Assembly: GCA_938011325.1 (NCBI GenBank)
Contig: CALLUD010000025.1
Span: forward strand, 1-64,000
Length of the DNA stretch: 64,000 nt
Origin: an uncultured Spartobacteria bacterium
GTDB lineage: Bacteria > Verrucomicrobiota > Verrucomicrobiia > Chthoniobacterales > JAATET01
Reading direction: 5' to 3'
In this document: positions 24,367 to 33,252 of the stretch, in pieces
Layout: the number at the start of each line of letters is the position of its first letter
Position numbering within the stretch: position 1 is the first letter of the stretch
Program-made: the position numbers and the translations under genes
The notes under the pieces: model-generated
What the model was told of the DNA's origin: nothing
The model's database searches: none
What the model saw: the letters and a program-made list of their open reading frames with translations, nothing else

Positions 24367-24888
24367 CTATGCGCTGAGCAATGCGTGCGCGAAGACGGGC
24401 CGCATCTTCGGGCCCTGGAACTGCCCGCTCACGGCATCGATCACATCAAAGTCGAGAACCCGCCCCTTGGTGAAATAACCGACCCAATAGGGATACTCGA
24501 ACACCCCGGCATGCGTGATCGCCGTAACGCGGGTGCTCGTCTTCCTGCGCAGATTGAGCCGCAGGAGATGGCGCGCATATTCGTCCTGCGCGATGGCGAG
24601 GGTTTGGTGGGGGGAAAGCGCGGGATGCACGCGGAGTCCCGGGTCGAAAGCCTCCGTTTTCATTTTCAAACGTTCCAGATTGATGAAGGCAAATGCCCCG
24701 ACCACGCGATCCACGCAACAGGCGTCCTTCACCGGCTCGCGGCCCGTCTCCAGCTCCACCACGAACCGGTCGTAGGGCATGAACCCGAGCTCCACTTTGA
24801 CGACCTGCCGTCGTCGAAAGAGCAGCCCTCTTCGCCCGCGAAAAACGGACAACGCCTCGTCCCGGTTGATGGTTGGCGAAACGATCAC
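24367..24888 (-). CDS. Conserved-looking protein of unknown function
   Basis: A 173-residue soluble protein, basic at the start (FRGRRGLLFRRRQVVKVELGF). Hydrophobic patches alternate with Arg/Lys. The C-terminal part contains THAGVFEYPYWVGYFTKGR and LDFDVIDAVSGQFQGPKMRP, which looks like a defined fold, but I do not recognise the family. The start overlaps the stop of the preceding small membrane protein gene (ATGA), so it is translated from the same message as the sodium symporter. A regulatory or accessory role in that transport system is a guess from position only. Confidence 0.65.
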   Translation of the reverse strand: MIVSPTINRDEALSVFRGRRGLLFRRRQVVKVELGFMPYDRFVVELETGREPVKDACCVDRVVGAFAFINLERLKMKTEAFDPGLRVHPALSPHQTLAIAQDEYARHLLRLNLRRKTSTRVTAITHAGVFEYPYWVGYFTKGRVLDFDVIDAVSGQFQGPKMRPVFAHALLSA

Positions 24889-25073
24889 TGCGCCTGCCCG
24901 CGTCCGTTCCCTGCGGCCGCCAGCGCAACGGCGGAGGCAATCAGCAAGCCCCCGCAGATGCCATTGACGAGCCTCCCGCGCGTCGTGTCCGTGAACGCGG
25001 CCGAGAGCAGCACCAGCGCGCCAAACACACCGAGGAAAATTCCCAAAGCGGTATTCGGTCCCGGCGTTCTCAT
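24885..25073 (-). CDS. Small membrane protein with two helices
   Basis: The ATG at 25073 gives a 62-residue product starting MRTPGPNTALGIFLGVFGAL. Two hydrophobic segments (about residues 8-26 and 36-55) are separated by a short charged loop (TDTTRGRL). Both ends overlap their neighbours by four bases (ATGA), which argues that all three small genes are translated together. No family is recognised. Confidence 0.62.
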   Translation of the reverse strand: MRTPGPNTALGIFLGVFGALVLLSAAFTDTTRGRLVNGICGGLLIASAVALAAAGNGRGQAQ

Positions 25074-25282
25074 CGGAAGTAGCAGTAGAGCCCGACCTGA
25101 ATCACCACAAGAACCAGCACCCAAAGCTTCAGATTCATATACCATCGTGGCCGCTCCACGCCCTCGAAGATGTCGCTGCGCCGCCGCGTCAACGCAAACA
25201 CCAGCGCCGCGAGGAAGAAGCCGATGACCATCGCGCGCGCCCAGAACGGGGGAAGATCTGCCAGCCAGTCGAAATCAAGCAT
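25070..25282 (-). CDS. Small membrane protein, 70 residues
   Basis: A 70-residue protein with an amphipathic acidic start (MLDFDWLADLPPFWARA), a hydrophobic helix (VIGFFLAALVFAL), a basic loop (TRRRSDIFEGVERPRW) and a second helix near the C terminus. It starts 9 bp after the sodium/solute symporter stop and overlaps the next gene by four bases. Small helical partners are known for some SSS transporters, which makes an accessory role plausible, but no specific family is recognised. Confidence 0.65.
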   Translation of the reverse strand: MLDFDWLADLPPFWARAMVIGFFLAALVFALTRRRSDIFEGVERPRWYMNLKLWVLVLVVIQVGLYCYFR

Positions 25283-25290
25283 GGGACGAT

Positions 25291-26823
25291 TTATTTGATG
25301 CGTCTCCGCAAGGCCTCCTGCAATTCCTCATCTTCGCCCACCATTCCGTAAACGAGCCCGCGCAATCGTTCCGGCGGGTGCGGCCTGGTCACGAAACTCA
25401 CGCCTGCGGTGATCAGCAACGATCCCGCAAAACTCCACCACGCGATGTAAAGGAACGGCTCCTGAATCGTAAACAAGCCGCCTTTGAATACATGCAGTAT
25501 CGCGGCAATCGCGATTCCACTGAGGAAACCGATCAAGCCGGCCCACTGCGTGGTGCGTTTCCAGAAAATGCCAAGAATCAACACGGCGAGGAACGGCCCC
25601 TGGATGAACGAGTTGATCGTCTGCACGTAAACATACACGCCCTCGAACCGCTCGCTGAGCGGCGCGGTCACAACGGCCGCAATCAGCACCACGAACGTCA
25701 CGAGCCGCCCGACGAACAGATAATGCCGGTCGCCCGCGCCTTTGCGGATGAACTTCTCATACACATCCTTGGTGAAAATCGTCGCGGCGGAATTCAGCGC
25801 CGAATCCACGCTCGACATCAGCGCCGCAAAAAACGCGGCAAACACCAGCCCCGTCATGCCCGGCGGCAGCAGCTCCCGGATCATCACGGCATACGCGGAG
25901 TCGCCATCCTCGAGCCCCGGATAGAGGACCACCGCGACGAGTCCCGGCACCACGACGAGCACAGGAATGCAGATCTTGAGAAACGCGGCGAACAGCATGC
26001 TCGCCTTCGCACTCCAGGCATCCGCCGCTCCGAGGCAGCGTTGCACGATCGTCTGATTACCGATGAAGTAGGCCGGCGCAAGAACCAGCCCCAGACCGAA
26101 AAGAATTCCCGTCCACGGATAAGGTGTGTCCTCCGTCGCAGGAATCACGAGGTTGAAGTGGTTCGCGTAAGCGGGTCCCATTGCCTCCACCTTTTCCACC
26201 AGCGCCCCCCAGCCTCCGACTTCCCACAACCCGAGAATCAGGATCGCAAGGCTGCCGATAAACATGATGATCATCTGCACCACATCGGTCATCACCACAG
26301 CGGTGAGTCCTCCCATGATCGTGTAAAACCCCACAACTACGGCGGTCACCACGATCGCCAGCATGATATTCCAGCCCATGAGCTCGGCGAGGAGCACTCC
26401 GGTTGCCCAAAGCACCACGCCCAACCCGAATGTCATGAACACCAGCCACGCGATCGCCGCCAGCGTTTGAAGGTGCACGTTGTAGCGGCGTCCGAGATAT
26501 TCCGGGATCGTGTAAACGCCCGCACGCCAGTAGTAGGGCACGAATACGAGACCCGCGAGAATCATCGCCGGCACGGAGCCGATCCAGTCGAAGTTCGCTG
26601 CAACAATTCCGAACCGATACGCCTGCCCGGTCAACCCCACCATGTCGACCGCGCCGATGTCCGACACGACGATCGACATGCCGATGGCCCAAAACGGCAG
26701 CGTCTTTCCTGCGAGGAAGAAATCATTGGAGGAATGCACCGTGCTCTTGAAAACAAACCCGAGCAGCACGATGCCGCCGAGGTAAAACAACACGATGAGG
26801 TAGTCGATTCCCAGTAGTTGCAT
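25291..26823 (-). CDS. Sodium:solute symporter (SSS family)
   Basis: From ATG 26823 (MQLLGIDYLIVLFYLGG) the product has 510 residues and about thirteen to fourteen hydrophobic helices. SSS features include SSNDFFLAGKTLPFWAIG near the start, SDIGAVDMVGLTGQAYRFG, the long loop after IGNQTIVQRCLGA, and FFAALMSSVDSALNSAATIFT, which matches the sodium-binding helix 8 region (SxxxS/T) of the SGLT group. Upstream lies GH89, so a sugar or amino sugar is the likely cargo. An upstream in-frame ATG (26865) would add 14 non-hydrophobic residues and is less likely. Confidence 0.9.
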   Translation of the reverse strand: MQLLGIDYLIVLFYLGGIVLLGFVFKSTVHSSNDFFLAGKTLPFWAIGMSIVVSDIGAVDMVGLTGQAYRFGIVAANFDWIGSVPAMILAGLVFVPYYWRAGVYTIPEYLGRRYNVHLQTLAAIAWLVFMTFGLGVVLWATGVLLAELMGWNIMLAIVVTAVVVGFYTIMGGLTAVVMTDVVQMIIMFIGSLAILILGLWEVGGWGALVEKVEAMGPAYANHFNLVIPATEDTPYPWTGILFGLGLVLAPAYFIGNQTIVQRCLGAADAWSAKASMLFAAFLKICIPVLVVVPGLVAVVLYPGLEDGDSAYAVMIRELLPPGMTGLVFAAFFAALMSSVDSALNSAATIFTKDVYEKFIRKGAGDRHYLFVGRLVTFVVLIAAVVTAPLSERFEGVYVYVQTINSFIQGPFLAVLILGIFWKRTTQWAGLIGFLSGIAIAAILHVFKGGLFTIQEPFLYIAWWSFAGSLLITAGVSFVTRPHPPERLRGLVYGMVGEDEELQEALRRRIK

Positions 26824-26912
26824 GGTCCCGGACTCCGGCCTCCCGCCGGGGACGCACACCATCAATCACGCTTCGCTGAAATCTGCGATTCTTTTCCGCC
26901 GCGTATCGATCG

Positions 26913-29045
26913 CTAACGGGCCGGATCAACCGCCCCGCCATGCTTTTCGATCAGCCGCCCTGTCACCTCGATGCAATCGCCAACCGGCCGATCCGGGTGC
27001 TCCGTTCGCCGGCGCGCCCATTCCTCCTCCCAGGCAAGCAGCTCCTTCCGAAATCCAGGCTCGTCAAAAGAACCCGGGCTCGCGACCGACTTCTCCAGTG
27101 CTTGAAAGAAACGCTCCCATCGACCGCGATAAAAGCTCTTCAGCAATCCCGACCACTGCTTGTTCGCATAGTCGTGAAATTCCGGAATCTCCGGCGAACT
27201 CCACAACGTAACTTGTGTGCGCGCATTCCATTCGAACAGCGCGCGTTCCTCCTCCGTCGGCGCGACGGCGCGGGCGGCAGAGAGCCATTTTCCGAGCAGG
27301 AAATGCTCGTTCGTTGCGAGCAGATCGTCGAGGTCGTCGATCAGTTGAAGGAAGCGATTCGCAGCCTCGCGCAGCGCCGCCCCATCCGCCCGCTTCCACG
27401 CCTGGATCGCCGCCGCGTAAAGCGGCTCGGCACTCTCCGCAAGCACCTGCCGACCCAGATCGACGAGATCGTATCGATAGGTTTCACGCCGCGCGAAGCA
27501 ATCGCGACACTGATAGAGCAATCGCCAGGCTTCGCGAAGCTCGGCCGGATCGTAATACCGCTCCCGAGAGCCATTCGAGCTTACCCGTTGGACGTTCGTG
27601 GACGGTCGCGCGCAAATCACCGACTCCACCGGACCGTAGGCCGTCGGCCCGCGATAAACGGTGCGGGCAAGAATCTCCCAGCATTTGCGCGCCTCCGCCG
27701 CATCGCCGCCATAGCGTCGCCGCGCATAGCGTGTGATCCACCCGGCCAGATCCGGCGATTCCGTCCGCCAGGCCATTTCCGCCATGAAGTCGTAGATGAC
27801 CGGATTCTGCTCAATGCCCTCGGGGGCGATTCCAATCCCGCGCAGATCGCCACGTTTCGGATGCCGCAAGGCGTTTGGCAGATCGCTGGCAATGCGATCC
27901 AGCCGGCCGGACATGCCGGTTCTGCCTCCGAAATTGTGAAGCATGCACCACAGCCACGGCTTCCCGTGAAAGGCGTCGGTCTGCGTCCACTTCGGCTCGG
28001 AATCGCAGAACAAATCGAGCACCAGCACCCGATTCGCCGGCAGCTCGCACAGGACGTCCGGGCGCAAGCTCCAGCTCTGCATCACCCAGATTGCCTCGGG
28101 ATTCGCCGCTCGCATTCCCTCGAGAATCCCCTGCGCCACTGCCTTCAAATCGAAATGCCCTCCCTCCGGCATCTCCAGCTCATGCAAAAGATCCGCCGCG
28201 TAAAATTCACCCGGGCCGTAAAGCCGCCGCTGTTGCCCGACGATCTCCCGCGCCAGCACCTTGAAAAGCGGGTCTCGCGGGTCGAGAAAATGAACGCCCG
28301 GATATCCATACCACCCCGGCAGCTGAAGGATACCCGCGTGCGGAAACACCCGCCGAAGCGCCTCGGGCACATGCCCCGCAAAGCCCGGGAACACGGGCTG
28401 CATGCCCAGCTCGCGCATTCGCTTCACGATTTGCTGCTGCAGCGCGCACTGCGCATCCACCCACGCGCGGGAGACCGGACCACCCCACGAATCGATGTTT
28501 CCCATCAGCCCCCAGGCACGATACGCGGGGCCCGCCAGCCACTTCCGCACCTCCTCTTCATTCAGGCCGAGTGCTCCCAGCGCGCCAATGAGCACGGCCT
28601 CATGCCCGATGGCGGCAAGCGGAAGATTGATGCCATGGAGCGCCATCCAGTCGAGTTCCCGCTCCCAGCGCTCCCACGTCCACCACGGCATCGAGTAGCT
28701 GAACGTGCAGAAATTGAGGTGGTAGCGGTATCGGTGCGGGCTGACCTTTCGTATTGGGCCCGGAGTTGCCGGCAGAGGATCCGGCAGATCCAGCTGCACG
28801 CCGGACCAGGAAACATGCGCCTCGCAGCAGTATTTCAAATACCAGTGAAACGCCGAGGCCAGGGCAACGCCGCCGCTTCCGCTCAAGCGGACCCGACCGT
28901 CCCGCGCGTCGATCTCAAAAACATCCGCGCCATCCTCCGGAGCGATGATTCTCAACTCGAAACGCTCCGCAACGGCGGGCGTGATTCGTCGAATCAACGA
29001 CTCGACGGCGGCAACTTGAGCTTCCGGGGACACGAGGGTTGTCAA
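26913..29045 (-). CDS. Alpha-N-acetylglucosaminidase (GH89)
   Basis: A 710-residue GH89 enzyme, which removes terminal alpha-linked N-acetylglucosamine. Recognised blocks are an N-terminal domain to about residue 90 (GSGGVALASAFHWYLKYCC), the start of the barrel at YRYHLNFCTFSYSMPWWTWE, ELDWMALHGINLPLA, GNIDSWGGP, the HELEM region, and PWLWCMLHNFGGRTGMSG with GIGIAPEGIEQNPVIYDFMAE, which carry the expected catalytic surroundings. No signal peptide is present, so it probably acts in the cytoplasm on imported glycans. The start overlaps the stop of the acetyltransferase gene by four bases. The family match is strong over the whole length. Confidence 0.92.
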   Translation of the reverse strand: MTTLVSPEAQVAAVESLIRRITPAVAERFELRIIAPEDGADVFEIDARDGRVRLSGSGGVALASAFHWYLKYCCEAHVSWSGVQLDLPDPLPATPGPIRKVSPHRYRYHLNFCTFSYSMPWWTWERWERELDWMALHGINLPLAAIGHEAVLIGALGALGLNEEEVRKWLAGPAYRAWGLMGNIDSWGGPVSRAWVDAQCALQQQIVKRMRELGMQPVFPGFAGHVPEALRRVFPHAGILQLPGWYGYPGVHFLDPRDPLFKVLAREIVGQQRRLYGPGEFYAADLLHELEMPEGGHFDLKAVAQGILEGMRAANPEAIWVMQSWSLRPDVLCELPANRVLVLDLFCDSEPKWTQTDAFHGKPWLWCMLHNFGGRTGMSGRLDRIASDLPNALRHPKRGDLRGIGIAPEGIEQNPVIYDFMAEMAWRTESPDLAGWITRYARRRYGGDAAEARKCWEILARTVYRGPTAYGPVESVICARPSTNVQRVSSNGSRERYYDPAELREAWRLLYQCRDCFARRETYRYDLVDLGRQVLAESAEPLYAAAIQAWKRADGAALREAANRFLQLIDDLDDLLATNEHFLLGKWLSAARAVAPTEEERALFEWNARTQVTLWSSPEIPEFHDYANKQWSGLLKSFYRGRWERFFQALEKSVASPGSFDEPGFRKELLAWEEEWARRRTEHPDRPVGDCIEVTGRLIEKHGGAVDPAR

Positions 29046-29566
29046 AACGTCGGTCCGTTCAAATCAACGACTCCCGTATCCGGCCAATCCATCCCGGAGA
29101 TGGGTGCGACCATGACGCAGTCCAGCCGTTCGCATTTCCATTCTCCGAGCTTCGTATCGAGGTAGCGGATTTCATTCGTAATCGTGCGGTATCCGCTGGA
29201 TCGATAAATCCCCTCCCGCCCGAGTAACATCGCAAAATCAAATCCATGCGCCGCGAGCCACCGGTGAATCTCCGCCAACAACTCGCGCACATACCCTCTC
29301 CCGCGGCTTTCGGGATGAACCGCCACTTCCGCCACGCCGCCAATGCGAAAAGATCCGTGGCCCTCCACGGAGATGGTTTTGTCGTGAACCGCGGCGTGGG
29401 CCGCGATGAATCCCGGCCTCTCGATCAGCCACCGGTGCGCCGGGACTTCCTTGCAATAGCGCCGTTCTCGAAACGCCGGTTCCTGCGGAAAGCAGATCGT
29501 CAGGAGCTCGCGCAGCCGACGGTCCTGCTCATTGGTTACGTTCCGATCTTCGAGGTATTGGATCAC
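29042..29566 (-). CDS. GNAT-family N-acetyltransferase
   Basis: A 174-residue protein with a GNAT core. The acetyl-CoA loop reads VAVHPESRGRGYVRELL (about residues 78-95), preceded by the beta strand GGVAEVAV and followed by HGFDFAMLLG and EGIYRSSGYRTI. The N-terminal part (FPQEPAFRERRYCKEVPAHRW) resembles a group of small-molecule GNATs with an insertion. It is translationally coupled (ATGA) to the GH89 gene, so it may act on an amino sugar or sugar fragment, but the substrate is not predictable from sequence. Confidence 0.8.
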   Translation of the reverse strand: MIQYLEDRNVTNEQDRRLRELLTICFPQEPAFRERRYCKEVPAHRWLIERPGFIAAHAAVHDKTISVEGHGSFRIGGVAEVAVHPESRGRGYVRELLAEIHRWLAAHGFDFAMLLGREGIYRSSGYRTITNEIRYLDTKLGEWKCERLDCVMVAPISGMDWPDTGVVDLNGPTF

Positions 29567-29599
29567 GAGCTTCGCGGCGGAAAGATGGCGGCCGACTCC

Positions 29600-30736
29600 T
29601 CACTTCGACGCATCTTTTGACGCACCCGTAAAGATGCCGCAACTCTCGCGCACGATCAGTCGCGGCGCCACGGTCCACGACATCGGTGGCAGCGTGGGAT
29701 TGGCGAGCCGGTCCATCATCGCGCGCATCGCTCCAATCGCAATCTCCCGGCACGGTTGCGCGACCGTCGTCAGCGGCACGCTCAGGTAATCGGAGTACTT
29801 CAAATCGTCGCAGCCGATCACCTTGAAGTCCTCTGGCACGCGAATCTTCAACCTCCCGAGGGATCGCATCAGCTGCGCGGCCGTAAAGTCGTTTGCGCAG
29901 ATCGCTCCTTCGATGCGTGGAATGGCGCGAAGTTTTCGAACGAACGACAGATCGCCGGGATCGCCGATCTGCATGAAGTCGCGGGATACATCGATACCCG
30001 CCTGGAGGAGCGCCTCCCGCGCGCCGGCCGCACGGGCGTAGACCGTCGGCGCCGAGTTCGGCCGGGCGATGTAAACGATGTTCCGCAACCCGATCTTCAG
30101 GAAATGCTGCGCGCTCAGAAATCCGACAAGCGTGTTGTCGATGCTTACAAGGTCGAACTGGCTCCGCCTCGGATACGACACGATGTCGCGATCGAAGAGC
30201 ACGACCGCGATGCCTGCTGAATGCAGCCGCTCCGCTGTGCGTTTGCTCGCGGCCTCCATGTCTTCGCTGAATTCAAACGGCGAAAAGAAAACGCCCGCGA
30301 TGCCCTGCTCGATGAAGTGTTCGCAGATGTCGTCGGCATCCTGCGCGGTCACCGACTGGTGCGCCTTCAACCGCCGGCTTCCGCCGAGAATGAGCGAATA
30401 GCCTTCCGCGCGCGCGAGGCCCGCAAGCTCGCCAAAGATCACATCGAAGATCTCGGACTCCTCCCGGTTTGGAATCAGCACCCCGAGATGCCGCATCGCG
30501 GTGCTTTCGCGCAGTTTGGCATCCTTCACGAGGAAGGTGCCCGATCCAATCCGGCGATCGACGAGTCCCTCCTGCTGGAGATCGCGAAGCGCGCGTGCCG
30601 CCGTCGGCCGCGACACGCCGAAACGCTTCACCAGCTGTGCCTCACTAGGCACTCGTTGCGTGGAATCGTAAAAGCCGGAGGCAATCTCGGAAACCAGCGT
30701 CTCGTAAATCTCGCGATGCTTGGGAACTTTGCTCAC
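29600..30736 (-). CDS. GntR-HTH/LacI-type regulator (AraR-like)
   Basis: A 378-residue regulator. A GntR winged helix-turn-helix (about residues 5-75: QRVPSEAQLVKRFGVSRPTA, EGLVDRRIGSGTFLV) is fused to a LacI/periplasmic-binding effector domain (about 85-370: FSPFEFSEDM, VLFDRDI, DLVSIDNTLVGFLSAQHFL, CANDFTAAQLMRSLG, VIGCDDL, PLTTVAQPCREIAIGA). This is the arrangement of AraR. It stands at the divergent point between the leftward GH89 operon and the rightward GH92 gene, with dyad sequences between, so it is the likely repressor of both. The effector is probably a mono- or disaccharide released from the glycan. Confidence 0.88.
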   Translation of the reverse strand: MSKVPKHREIYETLVSEIASGFYDSTQRVPSEAQLVKRFGVSRPTAARALRDLQQEGLVDRRIGSGTFLVKDAKLRESTAMRHLGVLIPNREESEIFDVIFGELAGLARAEGYSLILGGSRRLKAHQSVTAQDADDICEHFIEQGIAGVFFSPFEFSEDMEAASKRTAERLHSAGIAVVLFDRDIVSYPRRSQFDLVSIDNTLVGFLSAQHFLKIGLRNIVYIARPNSAPTVYARAAGAREALLQAGIDVSRDFMQIGDPGDLSFVRKLRAIPRIEGAICANDFTAAQLMRSLGRLKIRVPEDFKVIGCDDLKYSDYLSVPLTTVAQPCREIAIGAMRAMMDRLANPTLPPMSWTVAPRLIVRESCGIFTGASKDASK

Positions 30737-30768
30737 AACTTAGATTGGGGGTTCCTCCAAATCGCTAG

Positions 30769-30801
30769 CCAATTTGCCCGTAAGGTGCACTCTCAAATTG
30801 G
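30769..30801. promoter_or_regulatory. Probable operator dyad in the GH92/regulator divergent region
   Basis: CCAATTTG (30769-30776) and CAAATTGG (30794-30801) are perfect complements spaced by 17 bases. Related half sites (GATTGG near 30744, GGCCAATC near 30805) surround them. The position between divergent regulator and GH92 starts fits an AraR/LacI-type operator controlling both. Confidence 0.5.
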
Positions 30802-30822
30802 CAGGCCAATCGCCGAGTTGTC

Positions 30823-33252
30823 ATGCCAACCTCGCAGCACCTGTCCTTCGATTCCCCTCCTTCGCTTCGCGATCCCCAGCAAAAAATCCGTGTCGAGTCC
30901 CCATTTCCAGCCGTGCGTGCCGTTTCTTCCCTAGCCCCTCTTGTTTGCATCTCCGGATTTCTACTGGCCGTCGCCTTGCGCGCGGAGGAGCCGGTCGATC
31001 TCGTGAATCCCTTCGTCGGAGCGAGCACCAGCGTCGAAGCGGCGGGCATCTATCACGGTCTCGGCAAGACGTTCCCTGGCGCCACGCTGCCCTTCGGCAT
31101 GGTGCAGGTGAATCCGAACACGATCACCGGCGGCGACAACGGCAGCGGCTACAGCCACGAGCATGAATTCATCGAGGGCTTCGCCTTCACGCAAATGAGC
31201 GGCGTGGGCTGGTTCGGCGATCTTGGCAACTTTCTGGTCACGCCGACGACTGGCGACCTTCAGGTCGTCGCAGGCAGGCATCCGGAAGTTGCAAAAGGCT
31301 ACCGCGTCGCGTGGAAGCACGGCACGGAGGAGGCCTCGCCGGGTTACTACTCGGTCGAGCTCGAGAACGGCGTCCGTGCGGAAGCGACCGCCGCACCCCG
31401 CGCAGGCATGTTGCGATTCACGTTTCCAAAGAATCCGCAATCCCGCATCCAGATCGACCTCGCCCGCCGCGTCGGCGGCACCTCCACGGAACAGGAGGTT
31501 CGCGTCGTCGACGACCATTCGATCGAGGGATGGATGAAGTGCACGCCCGAAGGCGGCGGGTGGGGCAACGGCGACGGCAGCGCAAACTACACGGTGTATT
31601 TCCATGCAAAGTTCAGCCGGCCGCTGAAGGATTTTGGCGTGTGGAGCGCGGAGATTCCCGAAGGTCAGTCGCGCAAACGCGAGGCCATCGAGAGTGCTGA
31701 ATACGACGCGCTTGTCGCGAAGGCGGAAATCCTCGAAGGCGCGCGCGAGGCCAAAGGAAAACATCTCGGCTTCTACGCGAACTTCGACACCACGGAGGAC
31801 GAGACCGTTCTCATGAAGGCCGGCATCTCGTTCACGAGTGTCGAGGCCGCGCGCGCAAACGTGGGTGCGGACATTCCGGACTGGAACTTCGACGAGGTGA
31901 GGAAACGCGCACGCGAGACCTGGAATCGCGAGCTCTCCCGCGTGCGCATCGAGGGCGGCAGCGACGAGCAACGGCGCGTGTTCTACACCGCGCTTTATCA
32001 CACCATGATCGATCCGCGCGCGATCACCGACGTCGACGGCTCGTATCCCAGCGCGAACGGCCGCGTGCGAAAGGGTGCATCCTTCACGAAGCGGACGATT
32101 TTCAGCGGATGGGACGTGTTTCGCAGCGAGTTTCCGCTGCTCACGATCATCGCGCCCGAGGTGGTGAACGACACGATCTGCTCGCTCATCGAACTCGCAG
32201 CCGACAGCGAACGCGACTACTTCGAGCGCTGGGAAATGTTCAACGCCTATTCGGGCTGCATGATTGGCAATCCGGCCGTCGTCGTGATCGCCGATGCATG
32301 GCAGAAGGGCATCCGGAATTTCGACATGGAAGCGGCATTTGCCCTCGCGAAGGGATCCGTCGACCGCTTCGGCACGGAAACTCCCGACACGTTCGAAAGC
32401 ATCTCGAAGACGCTCGAGTTTGCGTATTCGGAGTGGTGCGCGGCGCAGCTCGCACGGGCGCTCGAAAAGGAAGACGAAGCCACCGCGCTCGAACTTCGCT
32501 CGAAGAATTACCGCCGGATTTTTGACGAGGAAAAGGGCTGGTTCCGCCCGAGACATGCCGACGGAACCTGGGCCGCATGGCCCGCTGACGGCCGTCTGGC
32601 GGACGACTACGGCTGCATCGAAAGCAATCCGTATCAGCAGGGCTGGTTCGTGCCGCACGATGTGGACGGCCTCGTGGAACTTCTCGGCGGCCGCGGCAAG
32701 ACGCTCGCGGACCTCACGGATTTCTTCGAGAACACACCGTCCGATTTTTCCTGGAACAGCTACTACAATCACGCGAACGAGCCCGTGCATCACGTTCCGT
32801 TTCTGTTCAACCGTCTCGGCGCCCCGTGGCTCACGCAGCAGTGGACGCGCACCATTGCGGAGAACGCGTATCGCAACTCCGTGGACGGCCTCGTTGGCAA
32901 TGAAGACGTCGGCCAGATGTCCGCGTGGTATGTCCTCGCGGCGAGTGGAATTCATCCGCTCTGTCCCGGAGACGGACGCTACGAGATCACCAGCCCCGTC
33001 TTCTCGAAGATCACCTTCCAGCTCGATCCCAAGTATGCGTCGGGCAAGACGTTCACCATCGTCGCGAAGGAAAACTCTCCGAAGAATCGCTACATCCAAT
33101 CCGCGCGTCTGAACGGCCAGCCCTACGGGAAAAGCTGGATCACGCACGCCGACATTGCCGCCGGTGGCGTGCTGGAGTTGACGATGGGCCCGGAACCGAA
33201 TCGCGCGTGGGGTGTGGAGCTGTCTCCACCAATCGCCGATTCCAACCGATGA
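30823..33252 (+). CDS. Exported GH92 alpha-mannosidase
   Basis: An 809-residue GH92 exo-acting alpha-mannosidase, usually specific for alpha-1,2 or related linkages and calcium dependent. Family blocks seen are DLVNPFVGASTS, GKTFPGATLPFGMVQVNP, NGSGYSHEH, the central KRTIFSGWDVFRSEFPLLT, EYDALVAKAEILEG, the active-site region NHANEPVHHVPFLFN and GNEDVGQMSAWYVLAASG near the end. The hydrophobic export signal (about residues 38-50, VCISGFLLAVALRAEEP) is preceded by 30 polar residues, so the true start may be the GTG at 30913. The gene diverges from the regulator and overlaps the next gene by four bases. Substrate linkage is inferred from family only. Confidence 0.93.
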   Translation: MPTSQHLSFDSPPSLRDPQQKIRVESPFPAVRAVSSLAPLVCISGFLLAVALRAEEPVDLVNPFVGASTSVEAAGIYHGLGKTFPGATLPFGMVQVNPNTITGGDNGSGYSHEHEFIEGFAFTQMSGVGWFGDLGNFLVTPTTGDLQVVAGRHPEVAKGYRVAWKHGTEEASPGYYSVELENGVRAEATAAPRAGMLRFTFPKNPQSRIQIDLARRVGGTSTEQEVRVVDDHSIEGWMKCTPEGGGWGNGDGSANYTVYFHAKFSRPLKDFGVWSAEIPEGQSRKREAIESAEYDALVAKAEILEGAREAKGKHLGFYANFDTTEDETVLMKAGISFTSVEAARANVGADIPDWNFDEVRKRARETWNRELSRVRIEGGSDEQRRVFYTALYHTMIDPRAITDVDGSYPSANGRVRKGASFTKRTIFSGWDVFRSEFPLLTIIAPEVVNDTICSLIELAADSERDYFERWEMFNAYSGCMIGNPAVVVIADAWQKGIRNFDMEAAFALAKGSVDRFGTETPDTFESISKTLEFAYSEWCAAQLARALEKEDEATALELRSKNYRRIFDEEKGWFRPRHADGTWAAWPADGRLADDYGCIESNPYQQGWFVPHDVDGLVELLGGRGKTLADLTDFFENTPSDFSWNSYYNHANEPVHHVPFLFNRLGAPWLTQQWTRTIAENAYRNSVDGLVGNEDVGQMSAWYVLAASGIHPLCPGDGRYEITSPVFSKITFQLDPKYASGKTFTIVAKENSPKNRYIQSARLNGQPYGKSWITHADIAAGGVLELTMGPEPNRAWGVELSPPIADSNR

